From positions 434,001-498,000 of the forward strand of contig CM066290.1 of assembly GCA_033816765.1 (NCBI GenBank): a DNA stretch of 64,000 nucleotides, in the 5' to 3' direction. The stretch's first letter is position 1. Every line of letters starts with the position of its first letter. Below are positions 11,377 through 22,374 of the stretch, in pieces. This stretch comes from Nothopassalora personata (lineage: Eukaryota > Ascomycota > Dothideomycetes > Mycosphaerellales > Mycosphaerellaceae). The translations under genes were made by a program, and so were the position numbers. The notes beneath the pieces were generated by a model. The model made no database searches. It saw only the letters and a program-made list of their open reading frames with translations, and had not been told where the DNA came from.

Positions 11377-12423
11377 GTTGATGGTCTGTTGCTGTTGTTG
11401 TTATTCATGTCAAGTCACCTCCGAGGACAACAGTGCATCTGCTTCCGCGCTGGCACCTGCAAGGGTCTCGGCTAGACCCGCCATTGCCAGGACTAGGGTC
11501 AGGTGTGGGGCTATACCACCTCCTTCCATGCACAGTCATGACCATCCTCTTTCCATATGCACATTTGTGTGCCGTACCAGCAGGGCGAGGCCACTCGCCG
11601 CGACAGCACTGAGAAGCGCGATGGAGCACATTGCCAGAAAGCCTTACGGAGGACGCACGTATGAAGATGGTTTGCCATGTTACTAAGACCGCTGGCTTGC
11701 GGCTGTTACCGGTCGATGCCAACCTTATAGGTCTGGCGTGCAGTTGCCATGCTGCGAGAAAGCAATATATATAATACACCATATGGTAGAGTACCTGCGC
11801 CCTATCAATGTGTCACCCCAGCCCCGAATGTCCCTTCCCTTCGAGCAACACCGGCAACCCCTTCTCCAACATAGCACCGGACAAGACCTGACCGAACATC
11901 CAGCCTTATGTTCGCAAAGACTTATGCGGAGGAATTTTGGGTGGGCTGTGCTGGCCAGAAAGACTTCCGCGCTGGAGAGGAGGGCGGAGGGGGTGCGGTG
12001 GATAGTGGATGGTGGGTGATTTAAACCTCGTCCCGGGGGGTTTGATGGTGGTAATGGGTTGAGCAGGAAGGAGGGGGAGGAGGAGGAGTAGTGAGGCATA
12101 GGTGTGGGTGTGTATGTTGAGGGGGAGTGGGGGGGGCAGGCACGATTTAGGGTCATTTTGAGTACAGCAGTGGGGTAGATCCGGTATCTTCGGGGTTGTC
12201 TCGCGAGCCACGATTGCTTCTGCCGGGATTTGTCGAAAGAAAGTGTATATGGGTGGAGTGAGATTTCAGATTATGGAGTCTAACTCTAACAGCACACTAC
12301 ATAGAATTGTCTCGTCAGTCGGGCAGAGCCAAACATCTGAGATCTTACCCTAGCTATCTCTGCGGCCCATCAGCATATCTGACGAGTCAACCCTCTTTCC
12401 CCCACAACTCCGACCACCAACGC
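11377..12423. other. Intergenic between INO80F-like gene and TF relic
   Basis: No coding sequence is recognised. The stretch includes a G-rich/C-poor tract on the plus strand at about 11990-12140 (runs such as GGAGGGGGAGGAGGAGG). It likely holds the INO80F-like promoter and 5' UTR. Confidence 0.45.
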
Positions 12424-13283
12424 CTAAACATCACTCCCGTTCCTCTGCACCACCTCATCCTCCCCACTCAACAACTTACCCTTATCCTGCAACCCCATCT
12501 CCTCCCACCTCTTCAACAAATCCTCCATCTCCGGCTTCCCACTCTCCACAGACTGTCCCTGTTCACCCGGCACCACCTCATCATCATCTGTATACAATTG
12601 CCTCCAGGAATTGTCGTTTAAGATCTGCAGCATCTGCAACGCACTCTCGGGTAGAGTGTACTCCAAAACAGTAGCAGCACGGCGAATCATTCTCACCACC
12701 GCACGAGGGTATGTATGTTGCATCCCAGCACTAAGCATACACCTGAAGCATTCTTGGAAAGCTGATTCGAGCTCTGGAATAGGCGTTCCATGCTCGGTAT
12801 GTGGGTCCATTGCGTTGGAGGTCCATTAGCAGAACATTGCAGATAGCAGCGAAGCGCGATAATTACTCCAGGTGTATGATGTTCAAGGCCTGCATGTTCG
12901 TAATTGAGCCTTTACCTTCTTCCAGATGCCAGAGACGTATTGCTTCCCGATGAAAGCGTTCTCCGCGAGTAGCAAGATTTCCAGGCTGGGTCAGCGCCAC
13001 ATCAATTTCTGAGTATTGCTGCCTGTGATCAGTATCGATCTGGCAGTAAGCAAGCACTTCAGGTGGGATTTACCGAAGCAAGCGCCAAGATCGAGTGAAG
13101 GAGAAGCGGAGAACAATACTGAGCATTCAGATCTCCACTTCTCATATCGTGTAGGAACGCGTGCTGCTCGACGAATCTCCATGATATGTTTGGCAGCGTG
13201 AAGAACACCGACACTAGTTGTGAGACCGAATCACTGTCCATCAACTCCGTCCAAGGTCTGGCAGGTACCCAGTACTTTGTCAT
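12424..13283 (-). pseudogene. Fungal-specific transcription factor relic without DNA-binding domain
   Basis: The piece 13283-13074 encodes a recognisable start of a fungal-specific transcription factor domain (QLVSVFFTLPNISWRFVEQH, then YCSPLLLHSILALAS). An intron with donor GTAAAT and acceptor GGCAG (13073-13019) joins it in frame to QYSEIDVALTQPGNLATRGE at 13018-12863, which ends at a TAA just after ITNMQALNIIHLE. A separate frame at 12810-12424 resembles the C terminus of the same class (AFQECFRCMLSAGMQHTYPR, with WEEMGLQ near the end). Several hundred residues usually found between these blocks are missing, as is any zinc cluster upstream. I infer a decayed, internally deleted gene. The alternative is a short DNA-binding-domain-less regulator with mis-called introns. 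Confidence 0.5.
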
Positions 13284-13590
13284 GATTTATTTGGTCACAG
13301 TGAACCAGATATCAGCTTGCACTTCTTCTCAACGAGGCAGTGTATTGTATATGACAATCGCTCTGGTAGAGGGCAGATCGACGGCAATCGAAGACGAACA
13401 TGATCCTGTCCCATCCAGACCTTTTCGATGTAAGGTAATAAAGGTTTGTCGTCGCCAGGAATGTTTCACCTCGTGGTGGGAAACAAGCAGAAAAAGTGGC
13501 TCGTTTACTGCCCCCCACCTTTAGAAGTAATCCTTGCTCCCCTTCCTGCAGTGACAGTGCTTCAACGACCGTCTCATCATCACCGCCAAT

Positions 13591-14778
13591 ATGTCGTCCA
13601 AGCGGAGCCACACCAAGTCGCGCCTGGGATGTCAACAGTGCAAGAACCGCCGCATCCGGTGCGATGAGGTGGCTCCGTGCTGTGGCAACTGTGGCAAAAG
13701 TGGCATGGACTGCTCCTTCAAAACATGGAAACCCGCCATGTACAATGTCCAGGTCTGGGACGCGCAAAAAGATGTCAACTTGCGACCACAAAGTAGCTCT
13801 GCCGCGACGGACATGGAGTCGTACACATCCGTCGCCCAGCTGGTAGGCGGCTTCTCTTTGCACGATCTGGGCTTCATGCACTACTTCACACTGCACAGCA
13901 GCCAGACCCTGGATGCCTTCAACAGCGTGCAGCATCACCACATCTGGCAACACGATGTGCCCATGCTCGCCCAGAGCAATGCCTTCCTCATGCATGCTCT
14001 GCTGTCCTTTGCGGCAGCACACAGATCCACCACCTTGGGACCAACCAGTATGCAGGACCTGCAGTCCTCACGAGCTCACTACGGCAAAGCATTGGAAAAC
14101 TTTCGACAGGCAGTAACGACAGTCACAGCCCAGCAGGCTGACGCAATGATGTGCTTTTGTACTTTAATCAGTTTCTTAACACTCCGCTTCGACACCGTCC
14201 AACCTTCTGCTGGCCAGGATTCGATTGATGCCTTAATGAACTTGCTCAGAGTCTTGCAGAGCTCCATCGGCGTGCTCGCGTCTATCAAGCGACACCTCCA
14301 GCTGAGCGTTGTAGGCGGTCTGCTTGCGCACACCCGTCAGAACCAACAGCACCAGATATCGTCTGTGGTCGCGACGTCACTGGGATCTCTTGAGCGCCTT
14401 GTCTTGACACGACATGTGGAGTTTGGTCTGACGGCCAGCGCGAGTGCAGCAATTCACGATGCCCTTGGCAAATTGCGCCACTTTTACACCATGACCAACC
14501 CACGACCGACATCATGGGCTCATCTATTGTCATGGCCGATTCAAGTCGGGCAGTCAAAACATGCAGCAGAGTTCTTGTCTTTACTCGAACGACGCAATGC
14601 AGTTGCGCTATGCCTGGTGGCCCACTGGACTGTGGCGGCGGTGCATGCACCACAGAAGTGGTATGTGGGAGACTGGCCGAACCGTTTGCTCCTAGCCATC
14701 AGGCGGCAGACACATGGCATTGGTCTTGACGAAGTCATGAGATGGCCGCTCCGCGAGACCGTTGGCACCTTTTCATGA
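13591..14778 (+). CDS. Zn2Cys6 transcription factor, sterol-regulator (UPC2-like) type
   Basis: A probable nuclear DNA-binding regulator of 395 aa in one exon. Residues 14-34 carry the binuclear zinc cluster CX2CX6CX6CX2CX6C (GCQQCKNRRIRCDEV, then CGNCGKSGMDC). The basic residues between the cysteines and the short acidic segment DEVAP are typical of the UPC2/sterol-uptake subgroup. The C-terminal two thirds are helical, with HYFTLHSSQTLDAF and LSFAAAHRS blocks matching the ligand-binding-like domain of that subgroup. The family name does not establish sterol control here. The gene is head-to-head with a decayed transcription factor, about 300 bp apart. The end (TVGTFS) lacks the last conserved segment often seen, so a 3' intron is possible. 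Confidence 0.8.
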   Translation: MSSKRSHTKSRLGCQQCKNRRIRCDEVAPCCGNCGKSGMDCSFKTWKPAMYNVQVWDAQKDVNLRPQSSSAATDMESYTSVAQLVGGFSLHDLGFMHYFTLHSSQTLDAFNSVQHHHIWQHDVPMLAQSNAFLMHALLSFAAAHRSTTLGPTSMQDLQSSRAHYGKALENFRQAVTTVTAQQADAMMCFCTLISFLTLRFDTVQPSAGQDSIDALMNLLRVLQSSIGVLASIKRHLQLSVVGGLLAHTRQNQQHQISSVVATSLGSLERLVLTRHVEFGLTASASAAIHDALGKLRHFYTMTNPRPTSWAHLLSWPIQVGQSKHAAEFLSLLERRNAVALCLVAHWTVAAVHAPQKWYVGDWPNRLLLAIRRQTHGIGLDEVMRWPLRETVGTFS

Positions 14779-14811
14779 TGTTGCTCCACTCGACCGAAGC
14801 CGCCTCGAAGC

Positions 14812-15805
14812 TTACGCAATCCGTGTATATCTCTCCCCGATGTGTTTTCCCGAGGCGAGATATGCATATGCCTCCTTCGCTTGTTCCAAGGAGAATATCT
14901 TCTCATCAAGAATGGGCTGCAGGCGATCTGAATTCGCCACAATGGCCTCACACATATCTTCCATTTGGACAGGACTCCGAACCCACACACCGCATGCGGT
15001 AAACGATCCAGTCCAACAATACAATATCGTTGGTACTGACTGAGACCCGACATTGCCTCCAACAATCCGACGATGCTGACACGCGGAGATACGTGAAAGC
15101 GGCCAAGCTTCAACAACGCGACTAACTATCCACCCCAAGGACGAGGATATTACGTCCAAAACTTAGACCATCTAGCTATTTGCGTCTCGATCTATCAAAC
15201 GCACTAAGCTTCGCGATCAAAAGATGTATTTTGCGTCGTGCGTCGTGCGAAGTGCAGTTTCAGGGTGGGCCACTTTCACGTATTCCGGCGTGGCTGATTA
15301 CGCCGTCCAGTCTAACACTCCCGACACTCTGGGCCAATGTGGCGGGACCACCCACCTCGACCACCATATCAACACCTTCCCCTCCAAGGTGTGGACAGCA
15401 AAACTGCAACTGGCCCCCACTGCCGATCGTGCTATGTCTCCCAAATTTCAGTTGCAGTTTTGCTTGCCCCCCGTAGCCCTCCTAGCATACTTTTGGCAAT
15501 CTCACCACATTTACTCCTCGTCCGGTAGTTGAGGAAATGATTAGCAGCCAATCTGGTCAGCAAGCCAGCTTTCTGATCGGAGCTGGTTGTGGCAATCACT
15601 TTACCTCCCACAGCCTTTGCGAGATGGAGCGGAAGAGGCTCACACCACCTGTGCCCTGAGTCAGGAGCCACTGTCCAGCAGAATATGGCCTGCCCACCAG
15701 TCCGAACAACGCATTCCAGGCTGTCAGCCCGGCACAGCTCAGCGTAGCTGTTGGATGAAGCTCAGGCTCTCTGGCAAAACTTGCGATCATGGAGAGAGAA
15801 GACAA
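14812..15805 (-). pseudogene. Zinc-type alcohol dehydrogenase/quinone reductase pseudogene
   Basis: Three reading frames on the minus strand carry consecutive pieces of a medium-chain dehydrogenase/reductase. At 15805-15640 there is LSCAGLTAWNALFG and the nucleotide-binding QGTGGVSLF. A frameshift follows near 15640. LHLAKAVGGKVIATTSSDQK then runs to about 15470. After an inserted hairpin (15397-15464) come VDMVVEVGGPATLAQSVGSV and, at the end, MEDMCEAIVANSDRLQPILD with the typical C-terminal AYAYLASGKHIG. The N-terminal GroES-like domain is absent, and further stops lie around 15160-15300. The gene is clearly non-functional. Its tail overlaps the 3' flank of the upstream Zn2Cys6 gene. Confidence 0.8.
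15397..15464. repeat. 68-bp insertion with perfect 16-bp terminal inverted repeats
   Basis: AGCAAAACTGCAACTG at 15397-15412 is the exact reverse complement of CAGTTGCAGTTTTGCT at 15449-15464, with a 36-bp loop. It interrupts the dehydrogenase pseudogene between the blocks encoding SMLGG and VDMVVEVGG. It may be a miniature foldback or solo hairpin insertion. No clear target-site duplication was identified. Confidence 0.75.
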
Positions 15806-16181
15806 GAAACAGATCGACAGAGAAACCTCGCGTTATTGGGAAAGCGCGAATGGCATAAAGTACATGGGCGTCCTTGCTGCTTGGTCAGTGCTTTTTGCAT
15901 TTCTTGCAACAGACAAGTCATTGGACCATATCAGTGTCAGTACTCGACAGACATTTGTATGACGGTATATCAGCACCCGAGGAATGTGTAATAGAAAGGT
16001 CCTGGCCGATCAAGTTCATGGAATAGCCATTCGCTCTCTTTTCGTTTCGATTAGCAGCGATATACGTGTACGTATATTCTCAATTGGCCGAAATGCTATT
16101 TACATTCGTCGGCCGCATGGGTAGATCCCGCAAGAGGAAACCTCCTGATCATCATGCCTCGCGAGCTTTTCAGTTGGCCGC
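15806..16181. other. Intergenic, no gene recognised
   Basis: This lies between the decayed dehydrogenase and the 3' end of the potassium transporter gene. No coding or repeat signal was recognised. Confidence 0.45.
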
Positions 16182-18692
16182 TCAAACATTCATAACGAAG
16201 CCAATCTCCACCAGCCGACTCGTGGGCACTTTCACATTCGCCATTTTATTCCTCGTGTTCTCGCGTATGAAGAGGAACATCTTCAGCAGGACCCTCCGCC
16301 AGATTCCTGTACCGGGAGCAATGTGCATCTCCTCTTTGCCAATGATGTACAAGACACGATGCTCGTAGGCCTGCTGGAGCCGGGAGAGGTCGAGAGGTAT
16401 AGACTCGCCGGTATCTGCGACTTTAACATCGGGCTGTTTGCGAGATGAGGACTTCTCGTTGTCGTGATTCTGTGGCGCAGTCTCTGGTGTCGTCCGCTCA
16501 ATACTGTGGTCTCGGTTGGCGTGTTCGCGGAGGATGTCTGTTTAGCCCATGTCAGTATTGAACGACAAATTGTCCTGGCCAGGATCGATACATACAATCT
16601 CTGACCCGGGCATATATGAGAGAAGCCAAATCTGGAGTCACGACCTCATCCATATAACCATAACGCGCAACGACACGAAAGCAGTGCGGGAGTTTGTCCA
16701 GCTTCTGTACGATGTATCGCTCGTCTTCCGGGACTGTCGGGGACTCCAATGGTCGTAGATGGAAGAAGACTGTGACATCAGGCTTGCTGACGAGTTTGTT
16801 GATGAATTGGCTGAAGATCATTGGACACTTCTCGCCTCCCTTGTCGAAGAAGATACCTAGTCCTTTGGTGACCGAGAGGGCCTCGCCACCTTGGCCATCG
16901 CTATCGGCGGCAAGACGAAGCTTAGCCTGGTCGTCCAATTTGACGTAGTGCGAGAGTGGCTGGCGGTCTTGTCTTTCAGCTCGCCACTGTTGCTCCTTGC
17001 CAAACCGCCAGAGGATGAAGACTGCAGCCAACACAGCCGAGAGCGTGAGGGTGAACCAGGCGCCTTCAGGGACTTTGACCAAGGCGGAGGAGAGAAATGT
17101 GCTGTCCATTGCGAAGAACACCAGCCAGGGTAGGAACACCAGCCAGGGTGACAGCCGCCATACAAGAAGGGCAGTAAGACATGTCATGTGCGTGTCGAAG
17201 AAAGTGACGAACATGACGCAGACGCCATAGGCCTGTCCAAGCTTGGTGGTATCTCGAAAGACCGCCGTGATGATGACGGTTCCGATGCAAAGGAGATAGT
17301 TGGCCACCGGGACGTACAGTTGACTGTGCACTGTCTTTGATGTGTGCTTCACCTGGATCTGCGGGAAGTAAGACAGCTTGACGATCTGAGCGATCAGTTG
17401 GAATGTAGCCGTGATGATAGCTTGCGAGGCCACAACCGCGGCTAAGATAGCAAAGACCATGCTCAGGATGAGGCAGCCAGGAGGTACAGTGCTGAAGACC
17501 GGATACGCGTATGCCTCAGGCTTGACTGCCAAGTACGCTGCTTGTCCGATATAGGCCAACAGCAGGCACGGGAGACACCAGCACAGCCAGCTAATCTGGA
17601 TAGCACGCATGCTGAAAGCACCAAGGTCCGCGAAAAGGGCCTCGACTCCGGTGAAAGCCAGGAGGACGCCCCCAAGGGCGTGCCAGCCTTCTTCGCCATG
17701 TCGCACGAGATATCGGAACGCTTCGCCGGGATTGAAAGCAACGAACACTCCAGCGTCATACTTGACCAGATTGTAGATACCAAATGCCGCCAAGAGACCA
17801 AGCCAGATGATGACGATCGGAGCGAAGACAGTGCCAAGCTTGCCAGTTCCGAAGGGTTGAATGACGAACAACAGGACAAGGATACCGCACGTCGTGCCAA
17901 CCACAGTCCCATTGCTGATCGACGGCGCGACGACATTGAGGCCTTGTACAGCCCCCAGTACAGACTGAGCTGGCGTAAGGACACCATCAGACATGACCAT
18001 GCTGACCGCAAAGACTCCCATAACCTTGAGCAGTGCTTTGAACATCTTGCTGTGTTCCACAGCCCTACGGATGTTCCTGTTCGCAGGGCGCAGCTCGTCC
18101 GTCCTATATCTCTCCATCTTAATCATGGGCTCTTCACGAACATCTCTCCGAGTGATGTTCGCATATCGCGACAGCAGGGAATAGCAGGAGAAAGTGCCGC
18201 CTTCGCCTTCGTTGTCGGCGTTGAGGATGATGAAGACGTATTTGATCGTGACCATCATGATCAGGGACCAGATGATCAAAGACAGCACGCCGATCACATC
18301 ATGACGAGATGGCGGTGCCGTGAAGGTGGAGGAGAAGACATATAGTGGTGATGTGCCAATGTCGCCGTAGATGACTCCGATGCTCTGGTAGGCCAGGAAG
18401 AGCAATTGCGCGCCTCGAAAGGTCTGCTTCTTCTTGAAGTCGCCCGGGTGACGGAGACCAGCTTCGTTGTCGTTGTCTAGGTCACTCGCGTCGATGGAGC
18501 GTCCGCGATGAATGTGTTGAGTGTTGGAAACTCTACGACTGAAGACCTGAAATGCCTGTTAGCAAAATCGCTTCCGGCACGAGAATTACCCACAATGCCC
18601 TCATCGTTGTCAACGCCCGTGGTCGTTGCAAGATTGCCCGTGCGTGGACGTGCAGGTTGGATTTCCGTTTCCTGAATGCTTATATTCGCCAT
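16182..18692 (-). CDS. HAK1: HAK/KUP-family high-affinity potassium transporter
   Basis: A plasma-membrane potassium importer, probably coupled to protons, of about 801 aa. Exons are 18692-18594, 18546-16596 and 16537-16182, with introns GTGGGT..TTCAG (47 nt) and GTATGT..AACAG (58 nt); all junction phases agree. After a hydrophilic N terminus come the family hallmark IGVIYGDIGTSPLYVF, DNEGEGGTFSCYSLLSRYA, VMSDGVLTPAQSVLGAVQGL, FTGVEALFADLGAFS, and about 12 hydrophobic segments. The C-terminal cytosolic domain begins around residue 520 and ends with LYIIGKEEMHIAPG, RRVLLKMFLFIRENTR and VPTSRLVEIGFV, which are recovered only through the last intron. The gene looks intact. In fungi this family is induced by potassium starvation; nothing in the sequence shows that here. 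Confidence 0.93.
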
Positions 18693-19613
18693 GCCAAGTG
18701 TTCCTCAGGCAACCCCCCCCCCCCTCAAAGCACTCTCGTACCAGCAAGTGTTATTGAACACCGGAAAAGAACGTGTGGGCCCTAACGTCGAAGATCAAGT
18801 TGTTCATCAGCATTGGAGCAGTCACCTGTTTCTGGAGCATGCAAAGGATGAAAAGAAGCGGCAGAGCAAGTGGTCTCTGAACGACCAAGTTATTAAAAGC
18901 TCGAGGCAAAGCTTGAATTCATATAGGGCCTACGACGCTACTGTACCACGTGCTGCTGTCGAATGGAAAAAGCATGGCTACCAGGGATGGAGACTAAGCT
19001 GCAATTGGAGCGATAAGGATTTGACCAGCTGATGAAGGGCTGTAATTTGGTAGCCTTGACACCGCATTGTTACGTCCTGCTGTTCTTTTGGCCTAGGAAT
19101 TAGGTAGGAATTGTAGCTTACGAGGAAAGAAAGCATATGCTACTGCCACCAGTGTTCCGCCCTCTGTGTACGCTTTTCCTTTCGTTGTTCGTTCGCGTCG
19201 TAACCAGGATTCTTCTTCCAGAGCTCCCAATCACCTCGCATTGCGCGATTTGCTGACAGCATATGCTGCATGGGCTTCGGCTGGAAAAGCCGGTTATTCC
19301 ACACTACGGCTGCAGCTTCCGATACGCCGTGGTGGCTTGACTCGCTCGCTTAGCCTGAAGTCCTCCACCAAGGCTTCTCTTCGGCAAGACTCCTCCTGCA
19401 CAACCCAGAGTCTGCTTCACCAGACCTCGGGGACGCAGAATAGTAAGGTGCGGCCCAGCACAATATATTTCGAGCACTTGCAGCGTGCCACCGCTGAAAT
19501 GGAAGCGTTCGGTGACCTACACGAGTACAAGCAGATGTCGCTATACTCATGCAATTAAGAGCGACTTCACATGCTGTTGCTCCGGATTGGCCATGACTGC
19601 ATTCCGCCCGCTC
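18693..19613. other. Intergenic, no gene recognised
   Basis: Upstream of the potassium transporter start there is a C10-11 homopolymer at about 18714-18724. A plus-strand open frame at 19166-19558 shows no family features and overlaps the 3' flank of the next gene; I treat it as chance. Confidence 0.4.
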
Positions 19614-20768
19614 TCAAGCCTCCTCCATACATCCTCCAGCCTCTCTATCTACCTCCTGCGCCTCTTGCAACCCACAAACGTCAAAGATCGTCTTCGGCTT
19701 GACGTCTTCGGGAAGTCCAGTCACCCCTTCAGTCTTCAGCCTCTGCAGCGTTTCCCTAATCGCCACAAAAGCCGGCCCCAAGCACGCGAACGAGAATATC
19801 ATGATGCGATACCCCATATCCTTCGCCTCCTGCGTGGTAATGACGGGCGTAGCGCCGTGTTCCACCATGTTCAGCAGGAGCGGCATAGGCGCAAGATCTT
19901 TCACAGCTTGCCTAGCCATGTCTTTACTGGTTACGCCTTCAAGCTGACCAACGTCCGCACCGGCTTCTCGCGCAGCTCGCAGTCGCTTGATGGCTTCGCC
20001 GTAGCCATGTTTTTGGAGCGCGTCGGTGCGACCGATGACCACGATGTCACTACCAATGCTTTCTTTGGCTTTCTTCACAGCCCTGATCCGTACGAGGTAT
20101 TCTTCAAGCTCGATGACTTCCTTCCCGCCTAGATGACCACATCGCTTTTGAAGGAGTTGGTCCTCAATGTGAAAGGCAGCGACTCCAGCGCGCGCGTACT
20201 CTTTGACGGCTCTGTCGATTAGAAGAGGGCCGCCGAAGCCAGTGTCCATATCCGCGATAAGGGGTATGCCTGTATTTAGATTGGCGATCATCTCTGCGTG
20301 AGCTCGCATATCCGCTAATTGGGCAATGCCTAGATCTGCTTGACCGAGTCGTGATGCTGTGGTGCCCGCACCCGTCTAAGAAATAATGTCAGATCATCAG
20401 GCAGATTCAGGATCGAGTAATCGTTACCGTACCATGTATAGAGCGTCAAAGCCTACATCTAGTGCAATTCGGGCACTGAGACCGTCGTAGACACCGGGGC
20501 ATACGATGAGCTGATCAGTGTTGGCGAGCATGTGCCGTAAGCGCGTCGAGGCACTGATGCAAGTCTTTGGCTCAAGGGCTGAATTGTTCAATTCTCGGCT
20601 ATCATTGCTGACCCTGTCGTTGTGGTTCTGAGATTTCAGACCGATCGCTGGAAGACCCGTCTTCGAAGTTGCGTGAGGCGCCATTGACCGGCTGCGATGC
20701 AAATGTCTCGAGACTGTGTCAAGGTTGAATGCTGTCGTACTGTGATGTGCGACTTGGAATGGAAGCAC
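19614..20768 (-). CDS. Isocitrate lyase/PEP mutase family enzyme
   Basis: The product belongs to the family of (beta/alpha)8 barrel enzymes that cleave or rearrange C-C or P-C bonds of 2-oxo or hydroxy diacids. Members include methylisocitrate lyase, oxaloacetate acetylhydrolase and PEP mutase. Exons are 20768-20433 and 20375-19614; the intron is GTACGG..CTTAG, phase 0, joining VGFDALYM to TGAGTTASRLGQADLGI; total about 365 aa. Catalytic features seen: VCPGVYDGLSARIA, the metal-binding PLIADMDTGFGG, and the signature KRCGHLGGKEVI with the active-site cysteine retained, then IGRTDAL. The true start may be an in-frame ATG 28 codons downstream (SMAPHATSK). The exact substrate cannot be told from the sequence; a lyase acting on an oxaloacetate-like acid is plausible. 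Confidence 0.87.
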
Positions 20769-21618
20769 ACTTGCTACGCGTACAGGAAAGGCATGATGTC
20801 CTGAGAAGACCTGCCTATCGTGCGTTTAGCATGCGTTGTCGCATGGCTGTCGAAGAGTAACCTTTCAGACTCAACCGATCCAGCGTTGAGCGAGAGGACA
20901 TGCTATGTCGGAAGCGAGTGAGACCGGGCTGCGGGTAGGTCGCCAATAGGCGCCATTATACGTATGACCTTTCGCGAAAGTAGGTGAGTTGTCTCCAATG
21001 TCGTCACATCGTGTTGTTGGGCGAGACTGCAAGCTCATCAGAAAGTCGGCCTACACCTCGATCTCAAATGGGTCTATACCGCAATAGGTAAATCCAGACA
21101 CCAGACGAGCGGCAAGTCTGCAGCGATGCATGACGCAAGCGAATCTCGAGCTTTGGTACAGTATGCGGCCAAGCACGAGCCGACCGTTGTATGTGGGCAA
21201 AGCGTAAAAGCCATGTTTGGTCGTTGGTGTCCGCAGCAGCGCGAGGTGCAGACGTAAGGGCGTGCGATGTGCTCTCCATTTGTCTCAAGAGTCAATGGCC
21301 AAGGACTTTTATCTCAATAATCTTGACTAGTAACAGTCGTGCCAATGTAATTTTTTAATGTGAACCGTGATCCTTCGAAAGATGCCACATTTGAAGTCGC
21401 CTGCTAGACCTCGCAAGTGTGATGTTTGCCTAGCCGAAAAGTTGGTAGTTCTCTTGTCGCTCTCGCGGGTTGCGTCCTCCTCGAGAGCAGTAATTTATGG
21501 TCCAAATTCGTCGACTAGTCCTTGCGATTCATGTGGAAGCCAGGTCGATGGGCTCGAAGCCGTAAAGCCCGGCCAAGTCATCGAGATTATGTTGCATAGC
21601 CAGCACTATCTGTGGCTT
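20769..21618. other. Intergenic, no gene recognised
   Basis: This is the promoter side of the isocitrate lyase-family gene. Only short open frames without recognisable features occur. Confidence 0.4.
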
Positions 21619-22374
21619 TCAGTGCCTCCTTATTCCCTGTGATAGCCGAATCCGTCGCATCCCACGCTTGAAGGATCCTGCCTGCCCGCCAAGCCGCGCG
21701 ATGCTCCGGCACCCACCCTCTAAACTTGTGCCCTCCCGGTCTTCAACATTGTCATCCTCTCCGTTAGTACTGTCGTTTGGCGGAGTACCTTTATGCATAG
21801 GCTCGAAAGCGACATTATTCCGGCGGAGTAGATCTTCATAGTGACGGCGGCGATCTAGGAGGTCGCGCTCTGCAAAACTGCGACGTTCCTGACGCGGATT
21901 GGATGAAGCTGCTATGCACTTGTGTGCATTGGATATGAGCTTACACGCAATTTGAGCAAGGGAAGTTGCATTCACACTCGACTCTACGTGACTGGCATAC
22001 TGTTCTTCTTCGCAGCATCGCCTGTGGCCGACGAGGTCATCGCCTTGATGTGCTCGAAGACGACACTCACGGAATGTCCACAGAGTGCAGTCGACTGTCC
22101 GTTGCGGCAATGCTCGGATCGTAGGCGTAAACAGCATCATGTGATCGGCCTTCTTCGGGGCCGGGCATTGAGACAGTGACGAAGAATGATGCCAGAAAAG
22201 GCATCCATCTATTAGCGCAAGGAGCTCAGCTGCCAATGAAAGAGGGTAGTCTGTGTCGATAATCAGGCGGGGAAAAATGCTGTACAGTTTCGAGGATTGG
22301 CATCGATTCATTCGATTAACTCGAAGGCCCGCGCACTGGCCGAGGCACTGGAACGACTTCGCGCTGTCCAACAA
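21619..22374 (-). CDS. Possible hypothetical protein or decayed ORF
   Basis: A 251-codon open frame. The last 90 residues look protein-like (CKLISNAHKCIAASSNPRQE, then RRRHYEDLLRRNNVAFEP and an acidic NGEDDNVEDREG segment), reminiscent of the linker that follows zinc clusters in fungal regulators, but no cysteine cluster is visible. The first half shares a short block (FWHHSSSL) with two other places at 23.1 and 23.3 kb, so it may be built from diverged repeats. I cannot assign a function, and the N-terminal half may not be coding. Confidence 0.25.
   Translation of the reverse strand: MLDSAKSFQCLGQCAGLRVNRMNRCQSSKLYSIFPRLIIDTDYPLSLAAELLALIDGCLFWHHSSSLSQCPAPKKADHMMLFTPTIRALPQRTVDCTLWTFRECRLRAHQGDDLVGHRRCCEEEQYASHVESSVNATSLAQIACKLISNAHKCIAASSNPRQERRSFAERDLLDRRRHYEDLLRRNNVAFEPMHKGTPPNDSTNGEDDNVEDREGTSLEGGCRSIARLGGQAGSFKRGMRRIRLSQGIRRH

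Noticed and set aside
13312..14022. 236-codon minus-strand frame overlapping the Zn2Cys6 gene
   Set aside because: Antisense to the zinc cluster coding region, with no motif of its own.
17542..18345. 267-codon plus-strand frame opposite the potassium transporter
   Set aside because: Antisense shadow of the transporter coding sequence with no protein-like blocks.
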